NCBI RefSeq assembly: GCF_009711225.1
Contig: NZ_WMIE01000020.1
Coordinates: forward strand, 1 to 62,948
Reading direction: 5' to 3'
Length of the DNA stretch: 62,948 nucleotides
Origin: Paracoccus aestuariivivens
GTDB taxonomy: Bacteria > Pseudomonadota > Alphaproteobacteria > Rhodobacterales > Rhodobacteraceae
The notes below the pieces were generated by a model. The model was given only the letters and a program-made list of their open reading frames with translations. It was not told where the DNA came from and made no database searches. Positions 52,366-60,223 of the stretch are shown here, piece by piece. A program made the position numbers and the translations under genes. Positions within the stretch are counted from its first letter, which is position 1. The number at the start of each line of letters is the position of its first letter.

Positions 52366-52936
52366 GCGTGCCTCGGAAAATCAGCCCGACCGTGCCCCGA
52401 TCACTGATGCCGGTTCCGGTCCCCCTGATCGCATTCGCACCTGCACCAAGGAAATCGCCATCGACCTGACCCGAAACATTCCCCGGTACATTGCCCGGTC
52501 CGGTCAGACGGCCGTTGATATTTGCCCCGAAATCCGAACCGGTGATCCTGCCGCCGGTGACGCGCAATTCTCCGTTCAACTCGCGCCCGTCCGAGGTGGT
52601 GAAATCGTCCATCTCGCCGGAAATGGTGCCACGCCCGAAATCGGCGTTCAGATCAACCTCGCCCAGCATCTGCGACGCGGCAAGCGATCCGGGCGTGCCG
52701 CCGAATGCCATACCGACGACGCCATCATATTCGGCCCGTCCCGTCATGGGCATCGATGCTGCGGCTGTCTGGGTCATATTGGCGGTCTGAGCGACAAGCC
52801 GCGCGGCGCGAGCCGAATCCGAACTATATTCGGCAGCGGGATTGTCGTTGTCGCCACCGCCGCTTCCGCCGCAGGCTGCCAGTGTCGCGAGCAGCGTCAA
52901 CGCGCCAATGCGCGGAAAGGTCATCGTGTTGTTCAT
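52352..52936 (-). CDS. TbpB-like surface lipoprotein candidate
   Basis: A 194-residue lipoprotein. The lipobox LAAC gives a modified Cys near 22, followed by a Gly/Ser/Asp-rich tether. The C-terminal half contains beta-rich repeats typical of the small barrel of transferrin-binding-protein-like lipoproteins: DLNADFGRGTISGEMDDF near 94-111, LRVTGGRITGSDFGANING near 123-141, and a closing GDFLGAGANAIRGTGTG near 160-176. Such proteins are substrates of Slam translocons and often bind haem, iron proteins or host factors, but the ligand here is unknown. AAGG precedes the ATG. Confidence 0.75.
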   Translation of the reverse strand: MNNTMTFPRIGALTLLATLAACGGSGGGDNDNPAAEYSSDSARAARLVAQTANMTQTAAASMPMTGRAEYDGVVGMAFGGTPGSLAASQMLGEVDLNADFGRGTISGEMDDFTTSDGRELNGELRVTGGRITGSDFGANINGRLTGPGNVPGNVSGQVDGDFLGAGANAIRGTGTGISDRGTVGLIFRGTRDRD

Positions 52937-52969
52937 CGTCAGCTACCTTGTCTGGTGAAGGAAAGGGGA

Positions 52970-53209
52970 TCAGTCATCGGCACGTTCGGTCAGAACCTCA
53001 CCGGTGGCGGCCTCGACGACCGCTTCGATCCGGCGGCCGTCGGGAGTGATGGCCTCGATCTCATGGGTGCGGCCGTCATCCTCGGCGCTGCGCACGATGT
53101 AGCCGCGGCGTTCGAAGTCGTTGACGCTGGCGGAAAGCGGGCGGATCGTGGCGCCCTGTGCAGCGACCGGACCGGCCGTCAGTGCAGCAAGAATGAGAAA
53201 ACGCATCAT
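52970..53209 (-). CDS. Small secreted PepSY protein
   Basis: A 79-residue protein with a signal peptide (MMRFLILAALTAGPVAA, cleaved near residue 18) and one PepSY domain (NDFERRGYIVRSAEDDG, then EAVVEAATGEVLTERA). PepSY domains are found in peptidase propeptides and cell-envelope regulators. GGAG eight bases before the ATG at 53209 sets the start; the much longer in-frame frame to 53500 is discarded because it would cover the divergent PepSY gene. It lies head-to-head with that gene across about 110 bases. Confidence 0.8.
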   Translation of the reverse strand: MMRFLILAALTAGPVAAQGATIRPLSASVNDFERRGYIVRSAEDDGRTHEIEAITPDGRRIEAVVEAATGEVLTERADD

Positions 53210-53318
53210 GGCGTGGCTCCGTCTGGTTGACCTTGCCCGCATTATCCGCAACCGTCCTGACACTGGCCTGACCGGAATTGTCAGCGTGTTGTCAGGAAGG
53301 TCCGGATAGGGTCGCGCG

Positions 53319-53675
53319 ATGACCAGACGCCCCCTTTCAATCCTTTTTCTCACGGCGCTTCTATGGCTCGGCCCCGCCGTCGCGCCACACGCCCAATCCC
53401 CCTTGCCTCCACTCGAGGCCGAGGACGGTCTGGATGCCGGCTTTGCGCGCGGCGCGGTCCTGCGCGGCGAGATTTTGCCGCTCGACCAAATACTCGACAT
53501 CGTCCGCGCGGAATTCGACGGCCAGATCGTGGAAATCCAGCTGGAACTGGAGGAAGGTGTGCTGACCTACGAATTCGACATCCTCAGCCCCGAGGGTCGG
53601 TTGTTCGAGGTCGAGATCGACGCCGCCAGCGGCAAGATCCTGGAGGTCGAGGACGAAGACGAGGAAGATGACTAA
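53319..53675 (+). CDS. PepSY-domain periplasmic protein
   Basis: A 118-residue protein with a signal peptide at about 1-26 (LFLTALLWLGPAVAPHAQ) and one PepSY domain at about 50-110 (LDQILDIVRAEFDGQIVEIQ, then LFEVEIDAASGKILEVE). The C-terminus is strongly acidic (EDEDEEDD). The next gene, a response regulator, begins three bases after the stop, so it is the first gene of a PepSY-regulator-kinase operon and may act as a periplasmic modulator of the kinase. Confidence 0.85.
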   Translation: MTRRPLSILFLTALLWLGPAVAPHAQSPLPPLEAEDGLDAGFARGAVLRGEILPLDQILDIVRAEFDGQIVEIQLELEEGVLTYEFDILSPEGRLFEVEIDAASGKILEVEDEDEEDD

Positions 53676-53678
53676 GCC

Positions 53679-54347
53679 ATGCGTTGCCTGATCGTCGAGG
53701 ACGACCCTCGTATCGCCGCCGACATTTCGCAGGCGCTGGAAGCCGCAGGCTTTCGCGCCGAAGGCGCGACGGATGGCGAATCCGCATGGTTCCTCGGCGG
53801 CACCGAGGATTACGCCCTGATCGTTCTAGATCTTGGACTGCCGCAGATCGATGGGCTGACGGTCCTCAAGCGCTGGCGTTCGGAAGGGGTGGACATTCCG
53901 GTTTTGGTCCTGACCGCGCGCGGCAGTTGGAACGAACGGGTCGAGGGAATCAATGCAGGGGCCGACGATTATCTGCCCAAGCCCTTCCGGATGGAGGAAC
54001 TGGTGGCGCGCGCGCGGGCGCTGGTCCGTCGCGCCTCGGGGCGGGTGAACCCCGTGCAGCAGATCGGACGGTTGGCGCTGGACACCAATCACCAAAGCGC
54101 GACGGTTGACGGGCGCGCGCTGAACCTGACCGCGCTGGAATTTCGCTTGCTCTCATGCCTTGTCATGAACGCATCGCGGGTCGTGCCACCCGGCGAATTG
54201 CTGGAACAGATCTATGGCGACGACGATTCCCGCGATGTGAACGCCATCGAGGCCGTGATCGCCCGCCTTCGCCGCAAGACCGGACCGGGGATCATCGGAA
54301 CCCGACGGGGTTTCGGCTATTTTCTGGAGCAGACAACTTGCGACTGA
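53679..54347 (+). CDS. OmpR/PhoP-family response regulator
   Basis: A 222-residue two-component regulator. The receiver domain (1-115) has the phospho-acceptor Asp51 (LIVLDLGLP), the acidic pair EDD near 7-9 and the Lys of LPKPF near 101. The winged-helix DNA-binding domain is at about 125-220 (LTALEFRLLSCLVM, RLRRKTG). It is closest to the QseB/PmrA/PhoP type. It overlaps the kinase gene, whose TTG start lies within its last codons. Confidence 0.94.
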   Translation: MRCLIVEDDPRIAADISQALEAAGFRAEGATDGESAWFLGGTEDYALIVLDLGLPQIDGLTVLKRWRSEGVDIPVLVLTARGSWNERVEGINAGADDYLPKPFRMEELVARARALVRRASGRVNPVQQIGRLALDTNHQSATVDGRALNLTALEFRLLSCLVMNASRVVPPGELLEQIYGDDDSRDVNAIEAVIARLRRKTGPGIIGTRRGFGYFLEQTTCD

Positions 54348-55699
54348 CGCATGGCTCGATCCGTTGGCGTCTGAGCCTTGGCGCGATCATCGCCATCGCG
54401 TTGGCGCTTCTCGCCGCAGATCTGGCGCTGAGCGTGATGTTCAACCGGCAGGTCACGCGCCTGTCCTATCAGGAACTCGAGGCGAAAAGCATGGCGCTGG
54501 TCGCGGGGTTCGAGGGCGACCAGCCGCCGGCTCCTCCCGAGGACGTCATCGGTGGCGACCGCCGATATCTGCAACCCTATTCCGGACTTTACTGGCAGAT
54601 CGAAATAGACGGCCGTACCTATCGCTCGCAATCCCTGTGGGACACGGTTCTGCCGCTGGATGCCGTGGCTCCTGCTGGCGGGAAAATCCAGTTGTCCGAG
54701 GGGGACGGGCCAGACAGCCAGCGCTTGCTGATCCTTGACCGAAGCATTCAGGTCGGGTCCGACCGCCAGCCGGTCCGGATCGCGGTTGCAGTCAGCAGCG
54801 CCCTGCTTGACGAGGCGCAGGATCTGTTCGACCGCGATCTTGTCCCCGCGCTGCTTGTTCTGGGGGGACTTCTGGTCTTGGCCTCGATCGTGCAGGTCGG
54901 ATTGGGGATGCGGCTTTTCGCGGATGTCCATCGCAAGGTCGAGGCCCTACAGGACGGACGCCTTGCCCGATTGGGTCAGGATCTGCCGCTCGAGGTCAGG
55001 CCGCTTGCCTCGGCCATTGATGAACTGCTCGATGACCGCGACAACCGGATCAAGCGGGCCCGCCATCGTGCGACCGATCTGGCCCATACGCTCAAGACAC
55101 CGCTTCAGGCGATGCGCGGCGAAACCGCTCGGTTGCGCCAGACCGGACAGGTCGAGGCTGCCAACTCCATCGACGAGATCGCCGACAGCATCCGCGCCAG
55201 CGTCGACCGCGAGCTTGGCAGGGCGCGCATCGGGGCCGACGGCGTCGCCGATCCGTCCGAAGTGGTCGAGAAAATCGTCGCCGTCCTCAGGCGGACGGCA
55301 CGCGGTTCGGAAATCGCGATCAGCACCGACGTGCCATCCGATCTTAGGGTGCGAATAGATTCATATGACCTGACCGAGGCCGTCGGCAGCATTGCGGAAA
55401 ATGCGCTGCGACATGCACGGTCGCGGATCCGCATCGCGGCGATCCCGCAGGGCAGTCGTCTGGCCCTGAAGATCGAGGACGATGGCCCCGGCGTCCCTGC
55501 CAAGCAGATGGACGAGATAACACAACGCGGGCGTTTCCTCGACTCCGGTGGCAGCGGGGTCGGGCTTTCGCTGGCGAAAGAGATTATCGAGGCCGCGGAT
55601 GGCGACCTGATCCTTGAAAACCTATCGCCCGGCTTTCGCGTCACGATGCTGCTCGGCTTCGGGCGGACAACGTCCCGACCAGCACCGTCGGGCAGCTGA
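54338..55699 (+). CDS. Sensor histidine kinase
   Basis: A 453-residue membrane kinase. TM1 is at about 14-36, a periplasmic sensor domain at about 37-165, TM2 at about 166-190, then a HAMP-like segment. The phospho-accepting His is 250 in DLAHTLKTPLQ, and the ATPase domain has the N box (IAENALRHARS near 348-358), G1 (EDDGPGVPAK) and G2 (GSGVGLSLAKE). No ATG fits, so TTG at 54338 with GGAG nine bases upstream is the probable start, overlapping the regulator. The operon with a PepSY protein is reminiscent of PhoPQ/QseBC-like envelope sensing. Confidence 0.9.
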   Translation: MRLTHGSIRWRLSLGAIIAIALALLAADLALSVMFNRQVTRLSYQELEAKSMALVAGFEGDQPPAPPEDVIGGDRRYLQPYSGLYWQIEIDGRTYRSQSLWDTVLPLDAVAPAGGKIQLSEGDGPDSQRLLILDRSIQVGSDRQPVRIAVAVSSALLDEAQDLFDRDLVPALLVLGGLLVLASIVQVGLGMRLFADVHRKVEALQDGRLARLGQDLPLEVRPLASAIDELLDDRDNRIKRARHRATDLAHTLKTPLQAMRGETARLRQTGQVEAANSIDEIADSIRASVDRELGRARIGADGVADPSEVVEKIVAVLRRTARGSEIAISTDVPSDLRVRIDSYDLTEAVGSIAENALRHARSRIRIAAIPQGSRLALKIEDDGPGVPAKQMDEITQRGRFLDSGGSGVGLSLAKEIIEAADGDLILENLSPGFRVTMLLGFGRTTSRPAPSGS

Positions 55700-55788
55700 T
55701 CGGTAGGGACGGGGTGCGCCCGCCACGGCATGGCATCGCTAACGATCCACACCGCGGGCGCAACCGATTGGCACGCGATAACGGAAAG

Positions 55789-56856
55789 TTACGCTTTCTT
55801 CTTGTGATGCGATTCTTCTGGCACATCGCCTGCGGAGCCTGAGCGCCAATAGGCTACCACACTGTGTTGCTTACGCGGCAGATTCCAGACCGAGCGGACA
55901 TGCTTGCGGATATCCTTGAATGCGCCGAACTCGACTCCGGCCCAGACATAAAGATCCTCCGAGGGCTCACGCGCTCGCACGGCATCGGCCAACAGGCTGG
56001 TCGTGCCTGCGGGCGCGCCGTTCCGGTGCAGCCAGTTCACCGGCCAGCCAAGATCCATCTCGTCCTCGGGTCCGTTGACCTCGATCAGGATTTCGCAATC
56101 GGCGTCTTCGGGCAAAGCCTCGCAAGCACGGGCGATGGCGGGCAGGGCGGTTTCGTCACCGATCAACAACAGACGCCCCGAGGCGGTCGGAATATGTCCG
56201 CTCGGCCCCAACATACCCGCCACGTCTCCGGGTTGGCAAAGCATCGACCACGCGCCGGCCGATGGCGCGTCACAGGCGTGCAGCACAAAGTCGATCTCGA
56301 CCTCGCCCGCCACCAGATCGACGCTGCGCAGCGTATAGATCCGTGCCAGCAGCGCATCGTCGCCCTGCGGCCACGCCATGCCACCGCTCGCCGTCATCCA
56401 CGGCCAGACCGGAGTCCGGTCTTTCGGCGGCAGCAGCAGACGGACATGCAGTTCGGTATGTTGCAGCAATTCCAGATCGGGCACTGCAAACCGCACCCTT
56501 TGCATCGAGCGGGTCAGGCGTTTCGACCAGACCACGGTGATCTGCCGGAAAAAGGGCGGCTCTTTCGTATCGGTTTCATCGCCGGACCAGACAAATTCGA
56601 TATCTTCCTCAAGATATTCCCTGATGTGATCGACAAAGATCAGCTTCAGATAGCTCAGGCCGATCGCGTCCACCCCCTCGGCATGGACCGATAGATGATC
56701 CTCCTCGGAGCGAACCATGAAGCTGCCCGCGGGGATCACCATCCGCCATGGGCCGGTCGCGCTGTCCACTGTGATGAACTCGGGATGGTCCTGCTGGAAA
56801 CGGTGCATCACCTCGATGGCTTCGGGATGGGAAAGCCGGGTGGTGGCCTGAAGCAT
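55789..56856 (-). CDS. Siderophore-interacting protein with N-terminal DUF2218
   Basis: A 355-residue cytosolic flavoprotein reductase of the ViuB/siderophore-interacting group, which reduces Fe(III)-siderophores to release iron. Residues about 1-95 form a DUF2218 domain (SHPEAIEVMHRFQQDHPEF). The FAD-binding part contains ARIYTLRS near 176 (the RxYT pattern), and the NAD-binding part contains LLLIGDETALPAIARACEAL near 235-254. The C-terminus ends in a Lys-rich tail. It converges on the kinase gene and is otherwise isolated; no siderophore transporter lies beside it. Confidence 0.9.
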   Translation of the reverse strand: MLQATTRLSHPEAIEVMHRFQQDHPEFITVDSATGPWRMVIPAGSFMVRSEEDHLSVHAEGVDAIGLSYLKLIFVDHIREYLEEDIEFVWSGDETDTKEPPFFRQITVVWSKRLTRSMQRVRFAVPDLELLQHTELHVRLLLPPKDRTPVWPWMTASGGMAWPQGDDALLARIYTLRSVDLVAGEVEIDFVLHACDAPSAGAWSMLCQPGDVAGMLGPSGHIPTASGRLLLIGDETALPAIARACEALPEDADCEILIEVNGPEDEMDLGWPVNWLHRNGAPAGTTSLLADAVRAREPSEDLYVWAGVEFGAFKDIRKHVRSVWNLPRKQHSVVAYWRSGSAGDVPEESHHKKKA

Positions 56857-57076
56857 GGCGCTTGTCCTTGGAAGTGGCAGCCTGTTTGGCGGCGGTAGTA
56901 AGATAACAGCGTTCTCCTAGCGCAAGTGACAGCGTCTCGCCAGATGGTCTGGATCACGCGCAAAAAGGACCCGCGCGGTTCTCGGTTCGTCACGCGACCT
57001 TGCCGAAGGCCCGATCAGCGTTCGATCATGCAACCGGAACGTGACAAACCATACCCTCGCGATTATTGATGACACT

Positions 57077-57175
57077 CACCAAGGGGAGTCCCGCAAGGGG
57101 CTGAGATACCGCTGGCGCCAGCAGCGCGGTGACCCTTCGAACCTGAACCGGATCATGCCGGCGAAGGGATGGGAA
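57077..57175 (+). ncRNA. TPP riboswitch (THI element)
   Basis: The conserved thi-box elements appear in order: AGGGGAGTCCCGCAAGGGG with CTGAGA near 57082-57106, GACCCTTCGAACCTGA near 57131-57146, and CCGGATCATGCCGGCGAAGGGA near 57148-57169. It lies about 95 bases before tenA and should lower its expression when thiamine pyrophosphate is abundant, probably by blocking translation. Confidence 0.95.
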
Positions 57176-57218
57176 TGTACAGACCTGCCTTTTGCCGGCC
57201 TTACTGCGAGGCCGAAAC

Positions 57219-57269
57219 ATGTCAAACCCCCGCGGTCTCGCTGCCAGCCATGAAAGGGCAGCACCTTGA
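57219..57269 (+). CDS. Possible 16-residue leader ORF coupled to tenA
   Basis: An ATG at 57219, with GAGG seven bases before it, opens a 16-codon frame (MSNPRGLAASHERAAP) whose TGA (57267-57269) overlaps the TTG start of tenA (57266-57268). This is the arrangement expected for translational coupling: the riboswitch could control leader initiation and terminating ribosomes could restart at the weak TTG. Chance is not excluded for so short a frame. Confidence 0.4.
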   Translation: MSNPRGLAASHERAAP

Positions 57270-57913
57270 CCGAGCATTTCACCGACACCCTGAAGCAGGC
57301 GAGCCAGCCGATCTGGTCGCAAGCGGTCGAACACCGCTTCGTCAACGAACTTCTGGCCGGCACGATTTCCGACAAGGTCATGGCGGGCTATCTCGTTCAG
57401 GATCACCGCTTCCTCGACAGCTTTTTGACCCTGCTCGGCGCGGCAATCGCCACCGCAGACACGTTCGAGGCGCGGCTTCGCTTCGGGCGCTTCGCGGGCA
57501 TGGTATCGGGTGACGAAAATACCTATTTCCTGCGCGCTTTCGAGGCTCTTGGTGTGTCGGACGAGGACCGTGCTCAGACCGCAGACACTGTGCCGACGCA
57601 AGGCTTTCAGGCGATCATGCAAGAGGCCGCCGCAACACGATGCTATCCAGCGGTACTGGCAGTTCTGAACGTCGCAGAGGGCCTATACCTTGATTGGGCA
57701 TCCCGTGCGCCCGCAACCCTGCCGCAGAATTTTGTCCATGCCGAATGGATCACGTTGCATGACAATCCTGATTTCCGTGATTTCGTCGGATTCCTGCGCG
57801 CGGAACTTGATCGAGTCGGTCCGGCAAATGCGGAGGTGAGCCGTGATTTCTTCCTGCGGGCAGTTGCGCTTGAACTCGCGTTCTTCGACGCGGCCTTCGA
57901 AGTCGAAGGTTGA
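57266..57913 (+). CDS. tenA: TenA-family thiaminase II/aminopyrimidine hydrolase
   Basis: A 215-residue all-helical TenA protein. TenA recycles thiamine breakdown products by hydrolysing aminomethylpyrimidines to HMP. Family stretches are the FTDTLKQASQPIW start, MAGYLVQDHRFLDSFLTLLG near 40-60 and FVHAEWITLHDNPDFRDFVGFLR near 148-170 in two parts. The usual catalytic Cys of the LPC motif may correspond to Cys125 in TRCYPAVL, or the protein may be a TenA_E-type member using Glu chemistry. The start is TTG at 57266 behind AAGGG; no ATG fits. It is controlled by the TPP riboswitch and stands alone. Confidence 0.88.
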   Translation: MTEHFTDTLKQASQPIWSQAVEHRFVNELLAGTISDKVMAGYLVQDHRFLDSFLTLLGAAIATADTFEARLRFGRFAGMVSGDENTYFLRAFEALGVSDEDRAQTADTVPTQGFQAIMQEAAATRCYPAVLAVLNVAEGLYLDWASRAPATLPQNFVHAEWITLHDNPDFRDFVGFLRAELDRVGPANAEVSRDFFLRAVALELAFFDAAFEVEG

Positions 57914-58243
57914 CCGATAGGCTGAACCAACAATTCCGTAACCTGTGGGCCGCAGGCGTCTGCTTGCGGCCCAAGTCGCACCGTCCCGATCAGGGGGCGT
58001 CAACCGGATAACGGATCGGGCGTCGCGAAATCCGACACATTTGCCGTTCGACCAACCTGTTCGCAAAAATCGGGCGGAATCTGGAATTTTGCCTTCAAGC
58101 CAAGCAGTAACACATGCCCGAGGGCGGTTATTTTACCCGTGGCGGCCACGGATCTTGCCGCCCTGCGCCTTAGCCGTTGAAATCCAATCATCCACTGGCG
58201 TTCACGTCATGGTCCGACACTGCATTACCGGATGGAGTAAAGG
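57914..58243. other. Intergenic region after tenA
   Basis: No gene seen. GGGCCGCA (57947-57954) pairs with TGCGGCCC (57965-57972), a likely tenA terminator stem without U-run. The remainder up to the GAF-like gene would hold that gene's promoter; GGAG lies directly before its start. Confidence 0.45.
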
Positions 58244-59188
58244 ATGGATGATCTCATCGACCCAATGACCGACACTTTCATTCGCGTGGCCGAAGTCTGG
58301 GTGCCCGAGGGCGATAGGCTGGTCCACAAATCCGGCGTCTACGGCGATCTTCACGCTTTCGAAGAAGCCTCGCGCCTGCAAAGCTTTGCCAAGGGCGAGG
58401 GGTTGCCGGGCAAGGCATGGGCCGAGGCCCGACCCGTCGTGTTGAACGAGTTCGAAGGCTCGTATTTCAAACGCACGGCCGCAGCGAACGAAGCAGGGCT
58501 GACCAGCGCCGTGGCGATTCCGGTTTTCGCAGGAAAATCGCTTATGGCGGTCCTGGTCGTGCTGTGCGGTGCCGATCAGAAGCACAAAGGTGCCATCGAG
58601 GTCTGGCGCGACAACGGCTCGGCACTGGTACTGGACGGTGGCTATTATGGCGGCGCGACCGAGTTCGAAACGATCTCGCGCCAAACGGAATTCACTTATG
58701 GACGCGGTCTTCCCGGCACGGTTTGGGCGTCGAACACGCCGATGCTGATGCGCGAGCTTGGTTGGGGATATGGATTTGTCCGGTCTGCCGAGGCCGAAGG
58801 CGCAGGATTGAAACACGGGCTCGGGCTGCCGATCCCGACGCCGGGCAAAGAGTCCTTCGTACTGACGCTGCTATCATCCCAGAATACGCCCATCGCCCGA
58901 CGGTTCGAGATCTGGGATGCGCGGCACAATCACGCCCGCGCGACGCGACAGGCGGTGCTGATCGACGGCATCTGTGAGCGCGAGGGCTCGCTGGCGAGCA
59001 AGCAGAATCCTCCGGTCGATGCGGCTGTCGCTGTCTCGTGGCACGGACCTGTCGGGCAGGTGTTGGGTTCTGGTCTGCCCTATGCAAGGTTCGACGATAC
59101 GGGACTACCTGCGGGCTATCGCTCGATTGTGGCTTTGCCGATCTATCGCGAAACGGACCTTGCCTATGTCGTGGCGTGGTATCTGTAG
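58244..59188 (+). CDS. Tandem GAF-like domain protein
   Basis: A 314-residue soluble protein with two GAF-like domains. The first spans about 10-115 (AKGEGLPGKAWAEARPVVL). The second spans about 130-230 (TYGRGLPGTVWASNTPMLM). Both share the GLPG-x-W motif and a following GL-x-VAIP/GLPIP strand. The C-terminal 80 residues may be a third degenerate copy (VAVSWHGPVGQVLGSGLPYA). No catalytic or DNA-binding domain is present, so it may be a small-ligand or light/redox sensor acting through another protein. GGAGTAAAGG precedes the ATG. Confidence 0.75.
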   Translation: MDDLIDPMTDTFIRVAEVWVPEGDRLVHKSGVYGDLHAFEEASRLQSFAKGEGLPGKAWAEARPVVLNEFEGSYFKRTAAANEAGLTSAVAIPVFAGKSLMAVLVVLCGADQKHKGAIEVWRDNGSALVLDGGYYGGATEFETISRQTEFTYGRGLPGTVWASNTPMLMRELGWGYGFVRSAEAEGAGLKHGLGLPIPTPGKESFVLTLLSSQNTPIARRFEIWDARHNHARATRQAVLIDGICEREGSLASKQNPPVDAAVAVSWHGPVGQVLGSGLPYARFDDTGLPAGYRSIVALPIYRETDLAYVVAWYL

Positions 59189-59398
59189 GCCTTAGCCCGA
59201 AAGCCGACCGTTGCACGCGATCCGCGCCGCTGCCCGCCTGTTACGGACGCGCCAAGGTAAAAGCCGGCAAAGAGTTTGATTAGAATTCGCGAAGAAAATC
59301 GCACCCTGATTGGCTCCGGCTTGTCGGCCCTGTCACCGATCCGGACATTCGAAACGGGGCAGATTGCCTCGCTTCCAGCTTGGTGACGGAGATGAACC

Positions 59399-60136
59399 AT
59401 GGCAACGATCCGCGGAAATGATGATGACAACCGCATCAATGGCACCGGCTTAGCCGACCGCCTGTTCGGAATGTCGGGGGATGACACCATCCTTGGCGGC
59501 GGTGGCAATGACACGATCGACGGCGGCGAAGGCAATGACCGGATAGACGCGGGAACCGGCGCGAACAGCATCTATGGCCGCAGCGGCAATGATTTCATTC
59601 TGGCAGGTAGCGGAAACGACATCATCGACGCTGGTGAGGGCAACGATGTCGTTCAGGCAGGGCAGGGGAACAACCGCATTAATCTGGGCGAAGGCAACGA
59701 TTCCTCGACAACCGGAGCGGGTCGGGACACGATTTCGGCGGGCGATGGCAATGACACCATCTGGGCCGGAGGCGGTTACGATGTCATCAGCGCGGGCGAA
59801 GGCGATGACCGCATTTTCGGACAGGACGGCAACGACCGGATCGTCGCCCATGAGGGCAATGACACGCTGAACGGCGGACGCGGCAACGACACCATGACCG
59901 GCGGCGAGGGCGATGACGTCTTTGTGTGGAACGGAGGGATCGACCGTATCACCGATTTCGAGAATGACGACGACGAGATCGACGTCTCGGCATATGCGCG
60001 GTTCAACAGCTATGCGGACATCCGCGCCGCCGCCGTCCAGAACGGCACTGATGTCGTGATCCGCGCCGGAACCGACCGGCTGGTGATCGAGGATCTGCGA
60101 CTGAACCAACTCAGCAGCGATGATTTCAACTGGTGA
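59399..60136 (+). CDS. RTX calcium-binding repeat protein
   Basis: A 245-residue protein made almost entirely of hemolysin-type nonapeptide repeats (GGxGxD-like, such as GNDTIDGGEGND, GEGNDVVQAGQG) between about residues 18 and 180. These form a Ca2+-binding parallel beta roll. The C-terminal about 60 residues (DRITDFENDDDEID to DDFNW) are the typical last module of type I secreted proteins. There is no N-terminal signal peptide, so export by a type I system is expected, but none is encoded nearby. Enzyme activity is not visible. A long inverted repeat after its stop ends transcription. Confidence 0.85.
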   Translation: MATIRGNDDDNRINGTGLADRLFGMSGDDTILGGGGNDTIDGGEGNDRIDAGTGANSIYGRSGNDFILAGSGNDIIDAGEGNDVVQAGQGNNRINLGEGNDSSTTGAGRDTISAGDGNDTIWAGGGYDVISAGEGDDRIFGQDGNDRIVAHEGNDTLNGGRGNDTMTGGEGDDVFVWNGGIDRITDFENDDDEIDVSAYARFNSYADIRAAAVQNGTDVVIRAGTDRLVIEDLRLNQLSSDDFNW

Positions 60137-60149
60137 CAGCCTTGATATG

Positions 60150-60179
60150 CGAGGCCGCCGGAAGCAGCCGGCGGCCTCG
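60150..60179. terminator. Bidirectional terminator-like hairpin
   Basis: CGAGGCCGCCGG (60150-60161) pairs perfectly with CCGGCGGCCTCG (60168-60179) around AAGCAG, between the convergent RTX gene and response regulator. No long U-run, but a 12-bp GC stem at a convergent junction. Confidence 0.7.
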
Positions 60180-60223
60180 GTCCCACTTACAGGGGATGCC
60201 CCCGACATAGCAAAGCCCTGCGA

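Noticed and set aside
59490..59930. Near-tandem DNA repeats that could look like a repeat array or CRISPR
   Set aside because: The repetition follows codons for Gly/Asp/Asn-rich RTX nonapeptides; there are no constant repeats with unique spacers.
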